Shown here one piece after another: positions 1-12,800 of a stretch of DNA of 64,000 bases. Made by a program: the position numbers and the translations under genes. Under the pieces are notes generated by a model. It made no database searches and had not been told where the DNA came from. It worked only from the letters and a program-made list of their open reading frames with translations. Source of the DNA: Sanderia malayensis (taxonomy: Eukaryota; Cnidaria; Scyphozoa; Semaeostomeae; Pelagiidae); assembly GCA_013076295.1 (NCBI GenBank), contig RQOL01000906.1, positions 1,116,001 through 1,180,000 of the forward strand, given 5' to 3'. Each line of letters begins with the position of its first letter. The first letter of the stretch is position 1.

Positions 1-7
1 TTTGCAG

Positions 8-3000
8 TGCAGCAAGGTTTGACTGTTAACGACGACGTTATAGTTAGCGGACTTGCCAATAATGTTAACATCACACAACTTGCAGAAGAAGTAGTTGATT
101 TATTCTCTGATCAAACAATTACTGGAAGAAAAGCGTTTACTGGGAATGCCAACTTCAATCGTGTCACAGCAACCCAACTCAATGGTCGTAATACCTTGGA
201 TTTCGTCACAGTAAAAGGAAATGAAACTGTGGAAGGTATTTCAGCGGGTTGTCTTTATATTCTCTCAATTTACCCCCTCTAAACGTGACAACGTAATGTT
301 AACTTCGGGGGTAGCAGGGTGTCGTGGGAACTGATTTTTAGGGGCAGAGGACGAATTGGGCCAAATATGAAAAACTTTCGATAAATTTAGAAGCAATGGA
401 AGCAATCAAAATTTGGATTTCAAACTCGAAATTTTCCGAGAAGTTAGAAAACTAAACATTTTCCGATAAATCCGACGACTTTGCTTTGGTAGGGGAATGC
501 TCCGGTGACCCACCCTCGGCCGCAACGCTACTTGGGGCAGCAGCAATTGAACATGTCAATAATTGCAGTATTTTTTTCCAGGTCGCAAGATTTTTGCATC
601 ATCGCTCAAAGCCACTGATGACGTCATAGTTGGTGGAACGATAGATGGAGAGGACGTTGTGAAGCTAGCAAGAGATACTTTGTTCAGATCGGAAAATCGC
701 ACACAAACGGTAACAGGACGCAAAACATTCACAGACAGTTTGATATACCACAGTGACGTGGAAATAGAGAAAAGACTAGATGGGGTAGCAATGAAAGACA
801 AACAGTTTGTCACGCTGAATACTGAACAGCACATAACTGGAGAGACGACGTTCAACGAGGGTGTTTTATTGAAGCAGGACTTGCGCAATGGCGGCTTGAT
901 CTCGGATGTAAATATAACGAAGTTGGACATGGAACGAATAACACTCGGTACTCAGCAAATTATCCATGGAAATTTTACCACGGATAGCGATGTAGTTGTG
1001 CTTGGGAATACATCTGTTAGTGGCACAACTAATGGCCATGATTTGAGCCAGTATCAAAGATATATAAAACAGTTCACGTTGCATTCATGGAAGCATGGAA
1101 AAATCGTAACCGAATCAGCAAAACAGATCTGTCCCGCTCTCAACTACGTCAAGAATAACGTGCTCAATGGTAAGTAATTACAACAATAAATAAAATTTCT
1201 AAAGATCATGGAGAAATATTTAGGAGGCGGGGTACCATGGGACATGAGAAGAATTTGTTGTTGAAGAAAGTGAAAGGTGACTTGTGAGACCCATCAATGG
1301 AAATCATATATAAAGCAAATATAGCACTCGTTGTTCAGTCTTGTTCAATCCAACCTGTAATTAACTTTTGTATGATTTACAGATAATAACCTTATAAAGG
1401 TTCTTTTTCAAGTTGGCGTGGTACCAAAAATCTTAATAATTAAGTCCTCCCCACCTTTTTGGAGCTGGTGCCCTCCTCTACCCAGTTGGTTTAGGCTTGA
1501 TTAGGTAATAATTTACTATTTTGTTTCCAGGCGGCCTTTTTAGACTCGATTATTTTAATGACTATCAACATTTCGATTTTGCAATCAATGACATGGAGAT
1601 ATTCAAGATTGAAAGTGATACCTATCTAGCTGCAACTACGATTCGAACAAACGGTGAACAATGTTCACCAAACGTGATTATGAAGTATTCCAACAACCTG
1701 AAGAAGTTCGTGCCTCATCACAGAATAGGCGCCTCTGGCGGCTCAAAGTTCAAGTCATTCCAGGCTGATGGAGAGTTGTACTTGTTCCTAGGCAACCGAG
1801 GAGACAGGTGTCTTCCTGCAGGTTTGTGAATACAAGTTTTCAACTGTATTTTGTGATAAATTGAGCTAACTTACCGTAATAAAAAGATGCTTTTAATAAT
1901 TTGGTCGTCTTCATTCTTTTACTAATGCGCAATGTTTATCATACTCAATGTTTATCATTCTCAATGTTTATCATACTCAATGTTTATCATACACGTTTTT
2001 TTTTTTTATAAGAAACCGGTTTATAAGAAACCTAGATCTAGACGCCCTAAAATTTTAGAAACTTTTAGAACTACAAGGAAATATTTAAGAAACATTCGAA
2101 ATTTTGGAAACACGTTTTTCCCTCACGGATTCAACAAATGTCAACAACAGTAAGTATGTTTTATGTGCTAAGCATAACATTGTCGGCTCCACATTTTTCG
2201 GCGATTTTTCTTTGTTATGATACTAATATTTTGCAACATTCACGTTTTTTTCTTCGTTTTCACTACAACTTTGTTCATTAAGTTAAGAAACTTTTAAGAA
2301 ACTTTTAGAACTAAAATGTGGCCAAAAATCAAGAAACTTTTACTACTAGGCCTTGAGCCAGGTTTCTTATAAAAAAAAAACGTGTACTTGATGTCTATCA
2401 TACTTTGCTAATATTTTCTGAACAAGGCCTTGCTGAAGAAGCTTAGCTGTGCAGGTGTTGTACATTACATTGCTATACGTTATTATTATCGTAGGTCACA
2501 GTATTTTATATAAATGGAACAGAACCGCGTCTGTGTTTCACGAGATACAGAAGATCCCAACCGACGTTGTTACTGACGCGGACACTGTGGCTATCTCCAA
2601 CAAAACCCTCCTTTTGGCTGTAGCGAACGCTGATAACAAGTCGAATAATTCAAGTGTAACGATATGGAGGCTGCTATCGAATCAAACGAACGGAGCTACG
2701 CATTTTTACAGCATTCAAAGCATTCCATTACAAATGCCAACGGCCGTGAAGATGTTTGAAATCGAGGCTAACCTCTACATGGCTGTATCGGTATCGTATG
2801 ACCCGGTGCTTCAGAGCACAAAAGCATTGTCCCGTATATACAAGTTGAATAAGCTAACAACACAGTGGGAATTGTTGCAAAAAGTTTCTTCCTCGTATGC
2901 TTCGGATGTTACTTTTTTCAAAGGCGGTGTTCATTATTTTGTTGCGTTTGCGAACCAACGAAGTATAACCCAACAGACGCAGACGTCGCAAGTCATGGGA

Positions 3001-3477
3001 GTGGAAATCTATCAGTTCTCAACATCACTCGGACTCTTCGTTCTCTCGTCTTCAATTCCAGAACTACTGTCCTACAGTTTACAACCATTCACATTCAACA
3101 TGCATCGTTACATGTCGATGGCAATCAAAGGTCTGGGAGTAAAAGTGTTCATGTTCAGGCCCCATATCGGTTACGAGCTCATCCAATTCATTCCTCAGAT
3201 GGGTATAAAACACCACACCGTGTTTACTATTCACAATATTGATGGTCATAATCATAGCGATGTTTACCTTGCCTTAAGCAGCACTGTCGAACATCGCAAT
3301 GACAGAGATAGTAAAGAATTATTTCCCAGAATTATCAAAGCTCAATTTGCAGGTATAACCTTTTTGGTTTTTTCATAATTAGCCTGCAGTTGATTGTCTA
3401 AGATGTTACATGTATTAACTATGTTAATGCTCTTCTTTTTAGGTGTCCATTCTTCAAATCTTCGTGGCTGTACTTAG
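8..3477 (+). CDS. Secreted/surface EAR-repeat protein with N-terminal fibre-like repeats (5' end outside window)
   Basis: Partial gene; the 5' end lies left of the window. Exons: about 8-235, 582-1169, 1531-1821, 2495-3352 and 3443-3477 (stop TAG). Every junction is GT-AG in phase 1, so frame is kept for about 666 residues. The first two exons carry at least four diverged repeats built on a 'DDVIV-G' strand, a short 'NxxxLA' segment and a 'TGRK-F' turn, for example QTITGRKAF, NETVEGRKIF and QTVTGRKTF. The last large exons encode beta-propeller EAR (epitempin) repeats, recognisable from 'LYKWN...F..IQ.IPT.DA' and 'F.....HYF.AFAN' blocks. EAR propellers in LGI/TSPEAR-type proteins bind extracellular partners, so an extracellular adhesive or ligand role is inferred. 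The protein ends shortly after the propeller. No transmembrane segment is visible in the part present. EAR assignment is firm; the repeat family is described, not identified. Confidence 0.8.
1931..1992. repeat. 16-bp tandem repeat, about 4 copies
   Basis: Unit AATGTTTATCATACTC is repeated almost perfectly about four times in the intron between exons 3 and 4 of the EAR gene. It directly abuts the left end of the inverted-repeat element at 1992-2384. Confidence 0.85.
1992..2384. mobile_element. MITE-like element, family A copy 1 (393 bp, TA-flanked)
   Basis: Terminal inverted repeats: the left end starts CACGTTTTTTT and runs into TTATAAGAAACC; the right end is GGTTTCTTAT, an A tract, then CGTG. 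Both sides are flanked by TA (1990-1991 and 2385-2386). The interior has several AAGAAACTTTTA-type motifs and no transposase reading frame. A second copy in opposite orientation lies at about 47693-48083 in an exchanger intron. TA-duplicating non-autonomous DNA transposon is the best reading. Confidence 0.75.
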
Positions 3478-3874
3478 TTGCACGGTTTTAAAAGGAGATT
3501 AATGATTGCTGGTGAAGAAATTGCTGAACATTATTTATATATCATATGTAATTATTTGAAGAGAGGTAGAGAATTAAATTATTACTTTGAGTAGCCAGAT
3601 TCATTATCAGAGAATTATATGTATGTCCATTTGTATAGCTAAGTATATATATTTATATATATTATTGTTTATCGCTGTATCGCTGTAACAAGTATCTATT
3701 TATTGCTAGTTCATGTCTATTTCGCCATTTCGTTTATTTCTGTGTCATTCCTTTTACATCCCCTATTCCACATTTGGAGTTTTGGAAGCTGCGCTTTCAG
3801 GTCGAGGCAGGCCCCGCGAAAAATAAAGACCGCAATTGCGACATGAAGTTTTTGATATTTCTATTCCACACGTG
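3478..3874. other. Short intergenic region, EAR gene 3' end to FANCL start
   Basis: About 400 bp of AT-rich sequence between the EAR gene stop and the FANCL ATG. An AATAAA at 3822-3827 may be the EAR gene polyadenylation signal, only about 50 bp before FANCL coding begins. The FANCL 5'UTR and promoter must therefore be very short or overlap the upstream 3'UTR. Confidence 0.5.
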
Positions 3875-6800
3875 ATGGCAATTCGTGAAGATAAATTGAT
3901 ACTTGTCGCACAAGACTTGAATGGGAGCATTCAAAAAGGCATTATTAAGGTTAAGGTAAGTATTAAATGTTCAGAAAGTTGTGTTTTCTGCTGTATTAAA
4001 CTCTAACCCTACCGTAATATTAATTTGACTTTGGCTAGGCCTTAAGCACTCGCTTGCCACGCCCCCAAAATATGTTCTTATGTCTTTAGACTGGTCTAGC
4101 CAAGTATTAGATTGGTGTAGGCTTGCTTGGAATTTTCTAATAAATATTGTTATATATCAGCTTAATCTCAGACATTGTGTCATTTATTCACAGGAGAAAG
4201 AATTTTTTGTTGCTTTTCATTTAAAATCAAAGTCGAACCTTTCTGATGCAAGGTAAGAGTGCACAACGTTTTCACATACAACACAAAAGCTTTTGGAAAA
4301 ACAATTTAGCTTCCTGATATAAGGTGAAGATTAGGTGATTAAAACGTCACATTTTCATACGATTTCCACCTATTTGTATTCAAGGTTTAGATGTGATTGG
4401 GAATTGAAAGCTTTACTGCATGGATATGAAGATATGTTGAAAAAAGTACATGATACTGAATTTTTTTGAAAATTTCCAGGTAGAACTTGAATTCTGTTTA
4501 AAAATATATATCTAAAGCTTAGCGTTTGCTTCTTAATTTATTTTAGAGGCTACAGTCCTGCAAAACAATTGCAGAATTTCTGAATGAAGTCCACTATCTA
4601 GCAGTAAGCTTGACTATGTTTTACCCTAATCTTGCTTATTTTACATTGTCATATTGCTGAATTTAAGCCAACAGCATTGTTTTCTGTTATGGCTATTCTC
4701 TTGTTCCTATATTATTAATTATTTACAGACTACACTGCTTTCTGAAAGAGAGAGGAGAACAGGCAGCAAAACACTTAATAAACCATCATCATTCATTGAA
4801 AATATTCTCACAGAGATGGAAAAAATTGGCTGGAATAAGTAATTTATATTGCAACTCAAGTCTCATTGCAACGCATTTCAATTCCATGGATAAAATAGTC
4901 AAGTTTTTCTTTTTAATTCCAACAGAGTGCAATTTCTCGACCCATCATTCACAAGTTTTCGTTTATCTGCAAAGTAAGTTACATAGCTTTTTAACTACTC
5001 TATTGTTATGCTAAGAATAACACGCAAAGATCCCTATACATTAGTTTTAATTGAGAATTTCTTCTACCTAAATACCTTACAGACCTAGGTGGGGTACCCC
5101 TGGATGTTTTCAAACACAAGGCTTGGACAGTTTTCTGTCTCAAATTTCTGTTATTTATTTCAACTTATTGGTTACATGGCGCTAAGAAAAGCTGATAGTA
5201 ACTCTCTAGTTGACATGATCAAAATTGGATCTTTTTCAAGGGATGGTCATCTGAATGTTAATCCTTAAGATGATGTATCTTTGTAATAATAATAATAATG
5301 ACATTGTTGCGATCATCAGACAGTCATACTGAACCCGTTCCGCTCTGCTTACCATGGTTGGAGCACTATTTTTGCTGATAAAGACATTTCATTACATTCT
5401 TGAAGACATTTAAAGACATTTCAACAACATTGTTTATGTAGATAAAAGAGCAACTCCATGCATATCTGCAATTCTATTTTAACTATACTCTAAACTCGTT
5501 CTTTCTCCCTCCTTTTTATTCTTCAGAGATTCCTCATCAAGAGAGCATGTGCTTCATATTCGGTTCAACAGCGAGGTTTGTGGACATAAATTTATCGTAA
5601 ATCCTATATCGTAACTTTAACTCGCAACAGTTTAAATCAACGAGAAATTCTTTGGACACATTGTTTTAATCAACCATTCAACCATTCATTGTAGGATTTA
5701 TTTGAGAAGCCGTCGTACCAGACCGATTTTCCTTTTTCGTTTCATCCGAAATTATCGCCCCAGGTTTGTATAATTTTCATTTTGTTACTTTTATAATTCT
5801 ATATAGGCGGAGGAATATTAAGAGTTGTGTTATGTCCTGTTACAAGGTGGGAGGTGGGTCAAAATTTTACCAAAAGGTGTGTTACGGTTGAATGGTCCCT
5901 CGCTTCTTATATCTCTGTTTATGTGTGTGTGTTTTCACTTTTATTTGCCCGATTTTAATTGAATAATGTAGTAAAATATAATATGTGATATTAATATCAA
6001 GAGTATTATTTATTGTGTAATAGGATGGCGTTCTTATTCCTGTCTACCAAGAGTTTGTACAGGTCCGTATCAAATATCTAGTTTGAAAATACCATACCAT
6101 TAAAACACCATTGTATGTTAACACTACTATGCTACAATTGCCCCTGAAGCTCTTTGCCTACAACCTAAAGATAAATTTTAACGATGCCTCGACCGATACC
6201 TTAAAATTGTATCTTTATTGCAATTTTATCACCATTAAGAATGAATATAGTATCTTTATCTATCATTTTTCATTAGGAGTTAGCTTTATATCAGGATTTC
6301 TGGAATAATATGGACGAATTGGATGAGAATTGTTGGATTCTCGAAGCAGAAGCGAGACTGCGAAGCTGCAATTATCGAAGAATTGCACTTGGTATGTTTA
6401 ACGTTATATGTATATGTCATGCAGTCTATATAACATAGTACCAAATTTATGCGCTATATAGCATGGTATTATGATGCGCTATATAACATGTGTCATGCAG
6501 TAGTCTATATATCTGCTATAGTCCATATGTGCAGTTTATATGCAGTACAGCAGAATTTTGATAGATTGATCCAATATTAGTGTTAGTTTTTTGTGTGCAT
6601 TTCAATTGATGTTGTAAAATTTGATTTATTACGCTAGAGTCCTATTTCCAGCTAATATACACATTTAACGTACAAATCTTTGCAACACTGCAGAGAATGC
6701 TATTATTACAAAAGTTGAGTACTAACAGTTCGACAGTTATTTACGAACATCGCAAAATTTATTTGCGATGTCGTATACCAGGGACGTTTATACACCAAAA

Positions 6801-9800
6801 GTAAGGACGACAGAAAATATTCAGAATAGAGGCTGCCTTTTATTGTCCTCACTTCCAAGTTTTTTAAAAGACTGTAGCACAATTCAAGAATTTAAAAGAA
6901 AAATAAAACAGTGGAATGGCGATTCATGCACCTGCAGATTGTGTAGAGTTAGATTTAGGATTTAAGATTTAGGATTATTAAATTAAATTTTGTGATTTTC
7001 TGGGTATTTTTTCTCGTAAATTAGGATGTATTTAGCTTTAGTTGGCCTTAATTAGCTGTCAATTTACCCATAAAACCAACTTTAAATAAATTATTAATGA
7101 TATTTGTTGTGATATGTTTGCCACTATTTGTTTTGATATGTTTTTGCCATTGTTTTGATATATTTGAAATACGACGAGAAAAGCTTTACATTGTTTAGTA
7201 GCCTTTAAATGCCAAGCACAGACCCTTTCTAAGTGATTTAATACGCTTTATCAATATTTCAGGAAACCATTGCTCGGTAGTTCTGAGTATTGATCCCAAG
7301 CAACCAAGAAGCTTTCCAGAATTCCGATTTCTTGGTGCAGACCACAGTATGTGTCGAAATGTATCTATGTGTACTATAAATTCATTTATCTATATCTTTG
7401 ATTGATTGTTTGAATGAATGTGAAATGATTTGCAGTCGCAGTTTTATTCTTTTCCAGTTGTCATCCCTCTTCGAGAGAAGCTCAATAGGAACCTTTTTCG
7501 ATGGTAAGAGAGCGTTTTATTTCTTCGTTTTCAATCGTTTCCAAACAATATTAACCTGTAAATCTTATTTAAAGTTGAACGTGTATAGTAGTGAAAGTCT
7601 ACAGTAAAAATGGTTGAAGTACATTAACATTTACATAACAATCGATATACTCTGGGTTCCAGAGCTAAAAAATTAAGAAAAAAATGGAATGTAAAACGTT
7701 TTTGCTACTAAGGCATGCGTGTAGTTCTTTTACATCTTACCTGCAACTTTGAATCTGTTGCAGGTAAGATGCAACATAATGTATTTTACCTGCAACACAT
7801 TCTATGGATATGTTTTTCATTCGCTAGAGAAAAGACTGGGCTTGTGCAATGAGTTCGCGTAGTACTTGCAGTATTGCTAAATGAATGAATTCATTTTAGG
7901 GATCAAGACAAGTCAATTTTAGAGAATTTGGAGATGCTGTTTGAATCGAAGTTGCCCTCACCCGAGCAAGCTAATAGTCAGGTATTGTCACATAATGCAA
8001 TACATGACACCAGTCTCTTCAATTACAATATATATCGAGGGGATCTCAAGCTAGTCCATTTGGTTTTATTTTTATTCCAAAGCCTTATTTTGGAAAACCT
8101 TTTTCCAAAACCTTATTCTGGGATGGATTTTTGTCTTTCGGAGATCAGGCTCACTTTAAGCCGGTCAAATCGACTGAAAATAAAATTATCGCTGGTTTTG
8201 ATCGTCAGTTTTTAGGAGCATGAGCAGATGTACTGTTTCTGTAATAAATTCTATTGTTGGGTTCTTATTATAGCTGCTAGTCGCAGTCGAGTCTTACGAA
8301 CGACGCTGTTCTCTAAGCTAAATGGCGAGAGAGCTTCAAAACATGTCTGCTATTTTCTCACAATATTTTCATATTCAACGTCACGTAGTAAACCTTTTTT
8401 GTTCGAGTGTTTTTATCGTTTTTGCATTGAGAGATCTCCTAATTTTGCCTAGTCTCACGAATCATTTTTTGTTTGTGTTTTAATTGTTGTATTGGAAGAA
8501 CCGTCCTTTCGCTTCACGCGCATGACCAACATGCGGAGTTGGTGACGCTAATGGACTTTGTTCCGGCGTCCAGTATGCCAGGGACAAGTCAAGCCCAGAG
8601 AATGAGACAGGCGATATCCAGCCAGGTGAATACGGGTTGCTGTGAGTTGGAGCTGGTGCAGTAAGCTTGTCGATATCATCCGGAAAAACAACTGTTAGCA
8701 TCTCCTTCTTTGCCGAACCTATTCTATACGGTGAATGCGGATTGATTATGTATGTTCTTTTTTCTGTTTGAGTATCTGTCTGGTAAGTACTGTCGTCGTG
8801 ATGATTAGACGTGGATTCGGAATGGACTTTGGTACTTTTCTTCTTTTGGTCTTCAATTGGGTCTTGGCTGTCTGGATTAATCACAGGAAATCCCATAACA
8901 TCGTCTTCTGTTGGGGTTGGAAGTTGAATCGTAATTTGCTGATTTCTTCGCACACAAATCTTTTCAAGCGTGTGGATATTTTCATTGCCACTATCCACCT
9001 TCTTTTGTTCTTTAATCAGACGTTCTTCTATTGCACTCGGAACATCTTCTTCCTTTCTTAATTCATTCATCAAAGGATCTTCTTTTGTGATGTTTTCTTT
9101 CTTTGCCTTGCTACGTTGGCACGAACTTTGAGTTGAACGGTCTTTGAGTGGCATTTTCATTTGACTCATTCTAGATCTCTCTCTATTTAAGATACTTTGT
9201 TTCAATGGAGCTTTAGTTTTCCTTGCCTGCAGAGTCATGCTTTTTCCTGCAAGCATCAGTCCCGTGGAGGATGCATTTTCTAAAGTAAGCTGCTCTTTCC
9301 TATCCATACGCCATCTTTCATACTTCATTCCGATGTATTTGCTATGAGGGCTTTTACTGCTGCCTGTTACACTACCTGATTGTTTTGAACTACTGCCACA
9401 GTATGAATACAAAGAAGACTGTTCAGATTGTGTATTCACACTTGAATGCGATCGCGAACCTCTTTGCTTTAGACCGTGATATGTGTAATCTAAGTTGTTG
9501 CATTTATCTCTCTTATTGTCACTTGATTTATTCCCGCTGAAGAACAAAGAAGGAGAGCTTTTTGATTTCTTTGACTCTCCACGCTTCTTCTCTTCAATTG
9601 CGAAGAATCTCTCGTTATTTCCACGGAAACTATTGCCATGTATCGAAGTTTGTCTGGCAGGTAAACATCGCTCTGTTGCACGAAATCCAACCCAATTATC
9701 AAGAGAGCTTGTTGAAAAAGCGAAGGGCTCGTAGAAGTCTTCTTGCGATGGTTTTATTTTCTTTCTTACCGCCATCCCTGTCAGCATTGCTGTGGTCAGC

Positions 9801-12800
9801 TACTTTATGATGATTTCATCTCGCTTCAAATCACTATGTTTGTTTTGAATGTTCTCGAGGAAGGAAGATTGCTTCATGCTGCCATGATTAATATACATTG
9901 TTATTTAAAAGCTCCCCCCAGCTATGGACAACATCAATGAACACCAACACGTGTTTTTAATCTGGAAATATTGATGTCGGTTAGCTTTTAATTGAGCGCG
10001 CCTACCAGCTGCATACGGCGCGTAGGTGCTTTGACGTGCGAGTCTCGATTTCAATCCCATTTCGTGTATTTCACGTTTAAGAGCTTGTCGTTCTGTTTAA
10101 CTCGCTTCGTTCGCTTAGATTTCTTGAAACATTTCCAGCATAGAGATCTACATGCTCACTGCCCCGTCGGGTACATGTTTAGAGTGACAGGTTCATTGAT
10201 CATCACTGGCTCTTCTACGAGCATCGGAGTATTCTCATTTCCGCATTTCCCAAAGGCCCGACTAGATTCACTACATTGAGTCCCTGTGCATTGCTTGTTG
10301 TTATTGTTTGCTTATTGTCGGCTCGGTTCGGTACTGTGCAACTTTTAGTCAGTAAATATGTTTAGTTTACTTTACTTATGAAATATAATAGCAGCGCACA
10401 ACGCCTGGACATATTATCAACATGAAACCAACAACAAAAATCTAACAACAACCTCACAATCGTTGATATTTTGCAAAACCTCCTTGACAGAGAACTTACC
10501 TTGGTGGTGATGATGATATATAGGTGATATTAAAGTCATCAATGTTTGCAGCCGACACTTGCCAGCAGGCGGCAACAAAGCAAGCAGTTATTTGTTTCGT
10601 CGATCCTTGGTCCATGTTTTACTTTTGTAGTTTTACACCAGGACGAGAGACTCGAGCCTGTTTCGAGAGACTCAGTCGTAGTGAACTATCAATTCGTAGA
10701 GCGGCGAAGAGAAGAAACCTCATGTAATGAGTTTAAAAGTTGACGTACATATGCATCTATCTTATATTTTAATTACAACAACAGTTCATAAGCTACCAAA
10801 GCTCTCATCAAACGCAACGTGGTGCTATTTTGTATTATTGTATGAGCAAAAGGACATGCAGTAGCTCACTCAAGTCTCATGAATATTAACGCTAATATCT
10901 ACTTAAGCCGCAGTTTATCAGCAGTGTTCGTGACACTGTAGTTTGCTTTAAGAGCATTTACAACAAATAAGACATTCCTCAAGGAGTTTCAGATGCTGCT
11001 TCGTGCTTCACTTGGAATTATCAAACGTGAAAACATCTTCTTTACGTCCGAACGGGGTGTTCTGTGGCGTTCTGGATAGCATATCAAAATTAATGAAAGT
11101 TGCCGCTGATGAAACAGAGCTGATGCTTGATTGCCTTCTTCCGCTTGACGCTCGACGCTTGAGCTTCCATAGCTCGTTTGGAAAGAGGACAGATGTGAGT
11201 CTTTGCCCACTGCGTACCGATGGTGAATTCGTGCAAACGAGATAGGAAGTCCTATTGAACTGCATTGGAGACTCTACAGCGAATCTTTCGGAACTGTTGC
11301 CCTGTGGTAGAGTTATGGTTATCTCAGAGTCTCGTCTTTCGGCAAGGCTCAATCCATTCTTTTTCTTGACGTTCGTAATGTATTCTTGTTTGTGTTGAAT
11401 TTTCACGACTTCTCCACTTGTTGCGGTTGCCTTGTTCCTCTCTTCAGCACCGCCAACAGCGACTGGCTGTTTCTCAGCCTGTGTACGCACGTCATTTTCT
11501 GTTGAAGAACAGCCATTCCCTTGCTTTGGTCTGGCAGTTTTCTTCGAGTTTTCTTTCAAGCCATCTGTTGCTGAATCTTTTGATGTTGTCGAAAGGCAAT
11601 TTTTTCTCTCCTTGATTTGAAGAGTAATTTGCTGTCCCACTACCAGCAAATCTTTCTTCCCTTGATCATTACCAACAGCTTCATTGATGTCACATTGCTG
11701 ATATTTACTTTTCTTTGCTCGCTGGTTATTAGCATCTGCAATATCCCACAAGTTGTTGTAGTGAAGACATCTTGCGCTTGCTCGTTGAGGTTTCTTTGAC
11801 AGCCAAGCCACCGGAGATGCTCCACTCTTGTTCAAGTTATTCGAGTAAAACAATATCGATTTCTTTTTTCCACTCGACGGCAAAATATCATCTATGATAG
11901 TTCTATTCATCCCGATCTCCATTGCCCGATTAGTTGGTTTTACTTTCAAGTCTGTGAGCAACAGGTGACGCTTTGGGGCAGATGGGTCATGTCATGATGC
12001 TCGGCTTGAAAATCAAGTTGTTAAATTTTTAATGCCCTCAAACTCCAAACGTTTCGAAATGTGCAGTTCAATTGGTTTCTGCAAGAAAAATAAAATTTCC
12101 ATTTTACTTGCGCATGTCAATGCCACGAGATAGGCATTTTAAGTTTGGTTTCAAATTGAGCAGCAAAAAGTAGTATGCAGTAGAGACCACTTGTGGATTC
12201 AAGTTCAAATGGCCGTAAATGGGAGGCAACCTTTAATGGGACTAAACAAGTCACTAAACCTCGTGCTGGACTTCTTTCCCAAAAGCGCACTCAGATTTCA
12301 TGAAAATAGTTGTTACTTTCAGACCGAATTGCATTATTTTCTGAAACAAATCTCTTATTACCTCATTGATACGTACGCTTTTTGGGGGGAAAATTCAATC
12401 GCTTTTTTCATTTGGGACTGAGCCAAGTGCCCCCTCAACGTGAATGGGAGTTTCCCACTGATCGAAGATCAAAGAAAGGGAGGTGGCCGCTATGAAGGCT
12501 TGACTATAAATTGCAATAAAATGTGTTATTGTTTGTTTCAGGATTCTTGCATGGACTGTAGCATTTGTTATGCTTATCGATTAAATAATGAAATTCCTGA
12601 AAAGACATGCGATGATTCCAGATGTGGCAAGAGTTTCCACACATCTTGTCTTGTCGAGGTATATACTAGCAATCCATATTAAATCAATTTCCCTTGATTT
12701 TATTTTCATGTAAATATACACGCATTTTGATGAGCAAATTCAGCCAAGGCTCAGTACTGAAAATTGCTTAAGTAACGCTAAAGCAAGTTTGAGTGCTAAA

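Noticed and set aside
1932..2153. 73-codon frame over the tandem repeat and MITE in the EAR gene
   Set aside because: It is read through repeats in an intron. The flanking exons join in phase without it.
6420..6560. Repeated ATATAACATG / GTCATGCAGT words in FANCL intron 10
   Set aside because: Irregular local repetition in AT-rich DNA, without consistent unit or inverted ends.
9990..10290. GC-richer stretch with a possible tRNA-like look
   Set aside because: No A-box/B-box pair or cloverleaf could be drawn. No GGTTCGAATCC-type B box is present.
11418..11799. Several plus-strand frames of 60-80 codons opposite paralogue B
   Set aside because: These are antisense shadows of the longer minus-strand frame and lack any motif.
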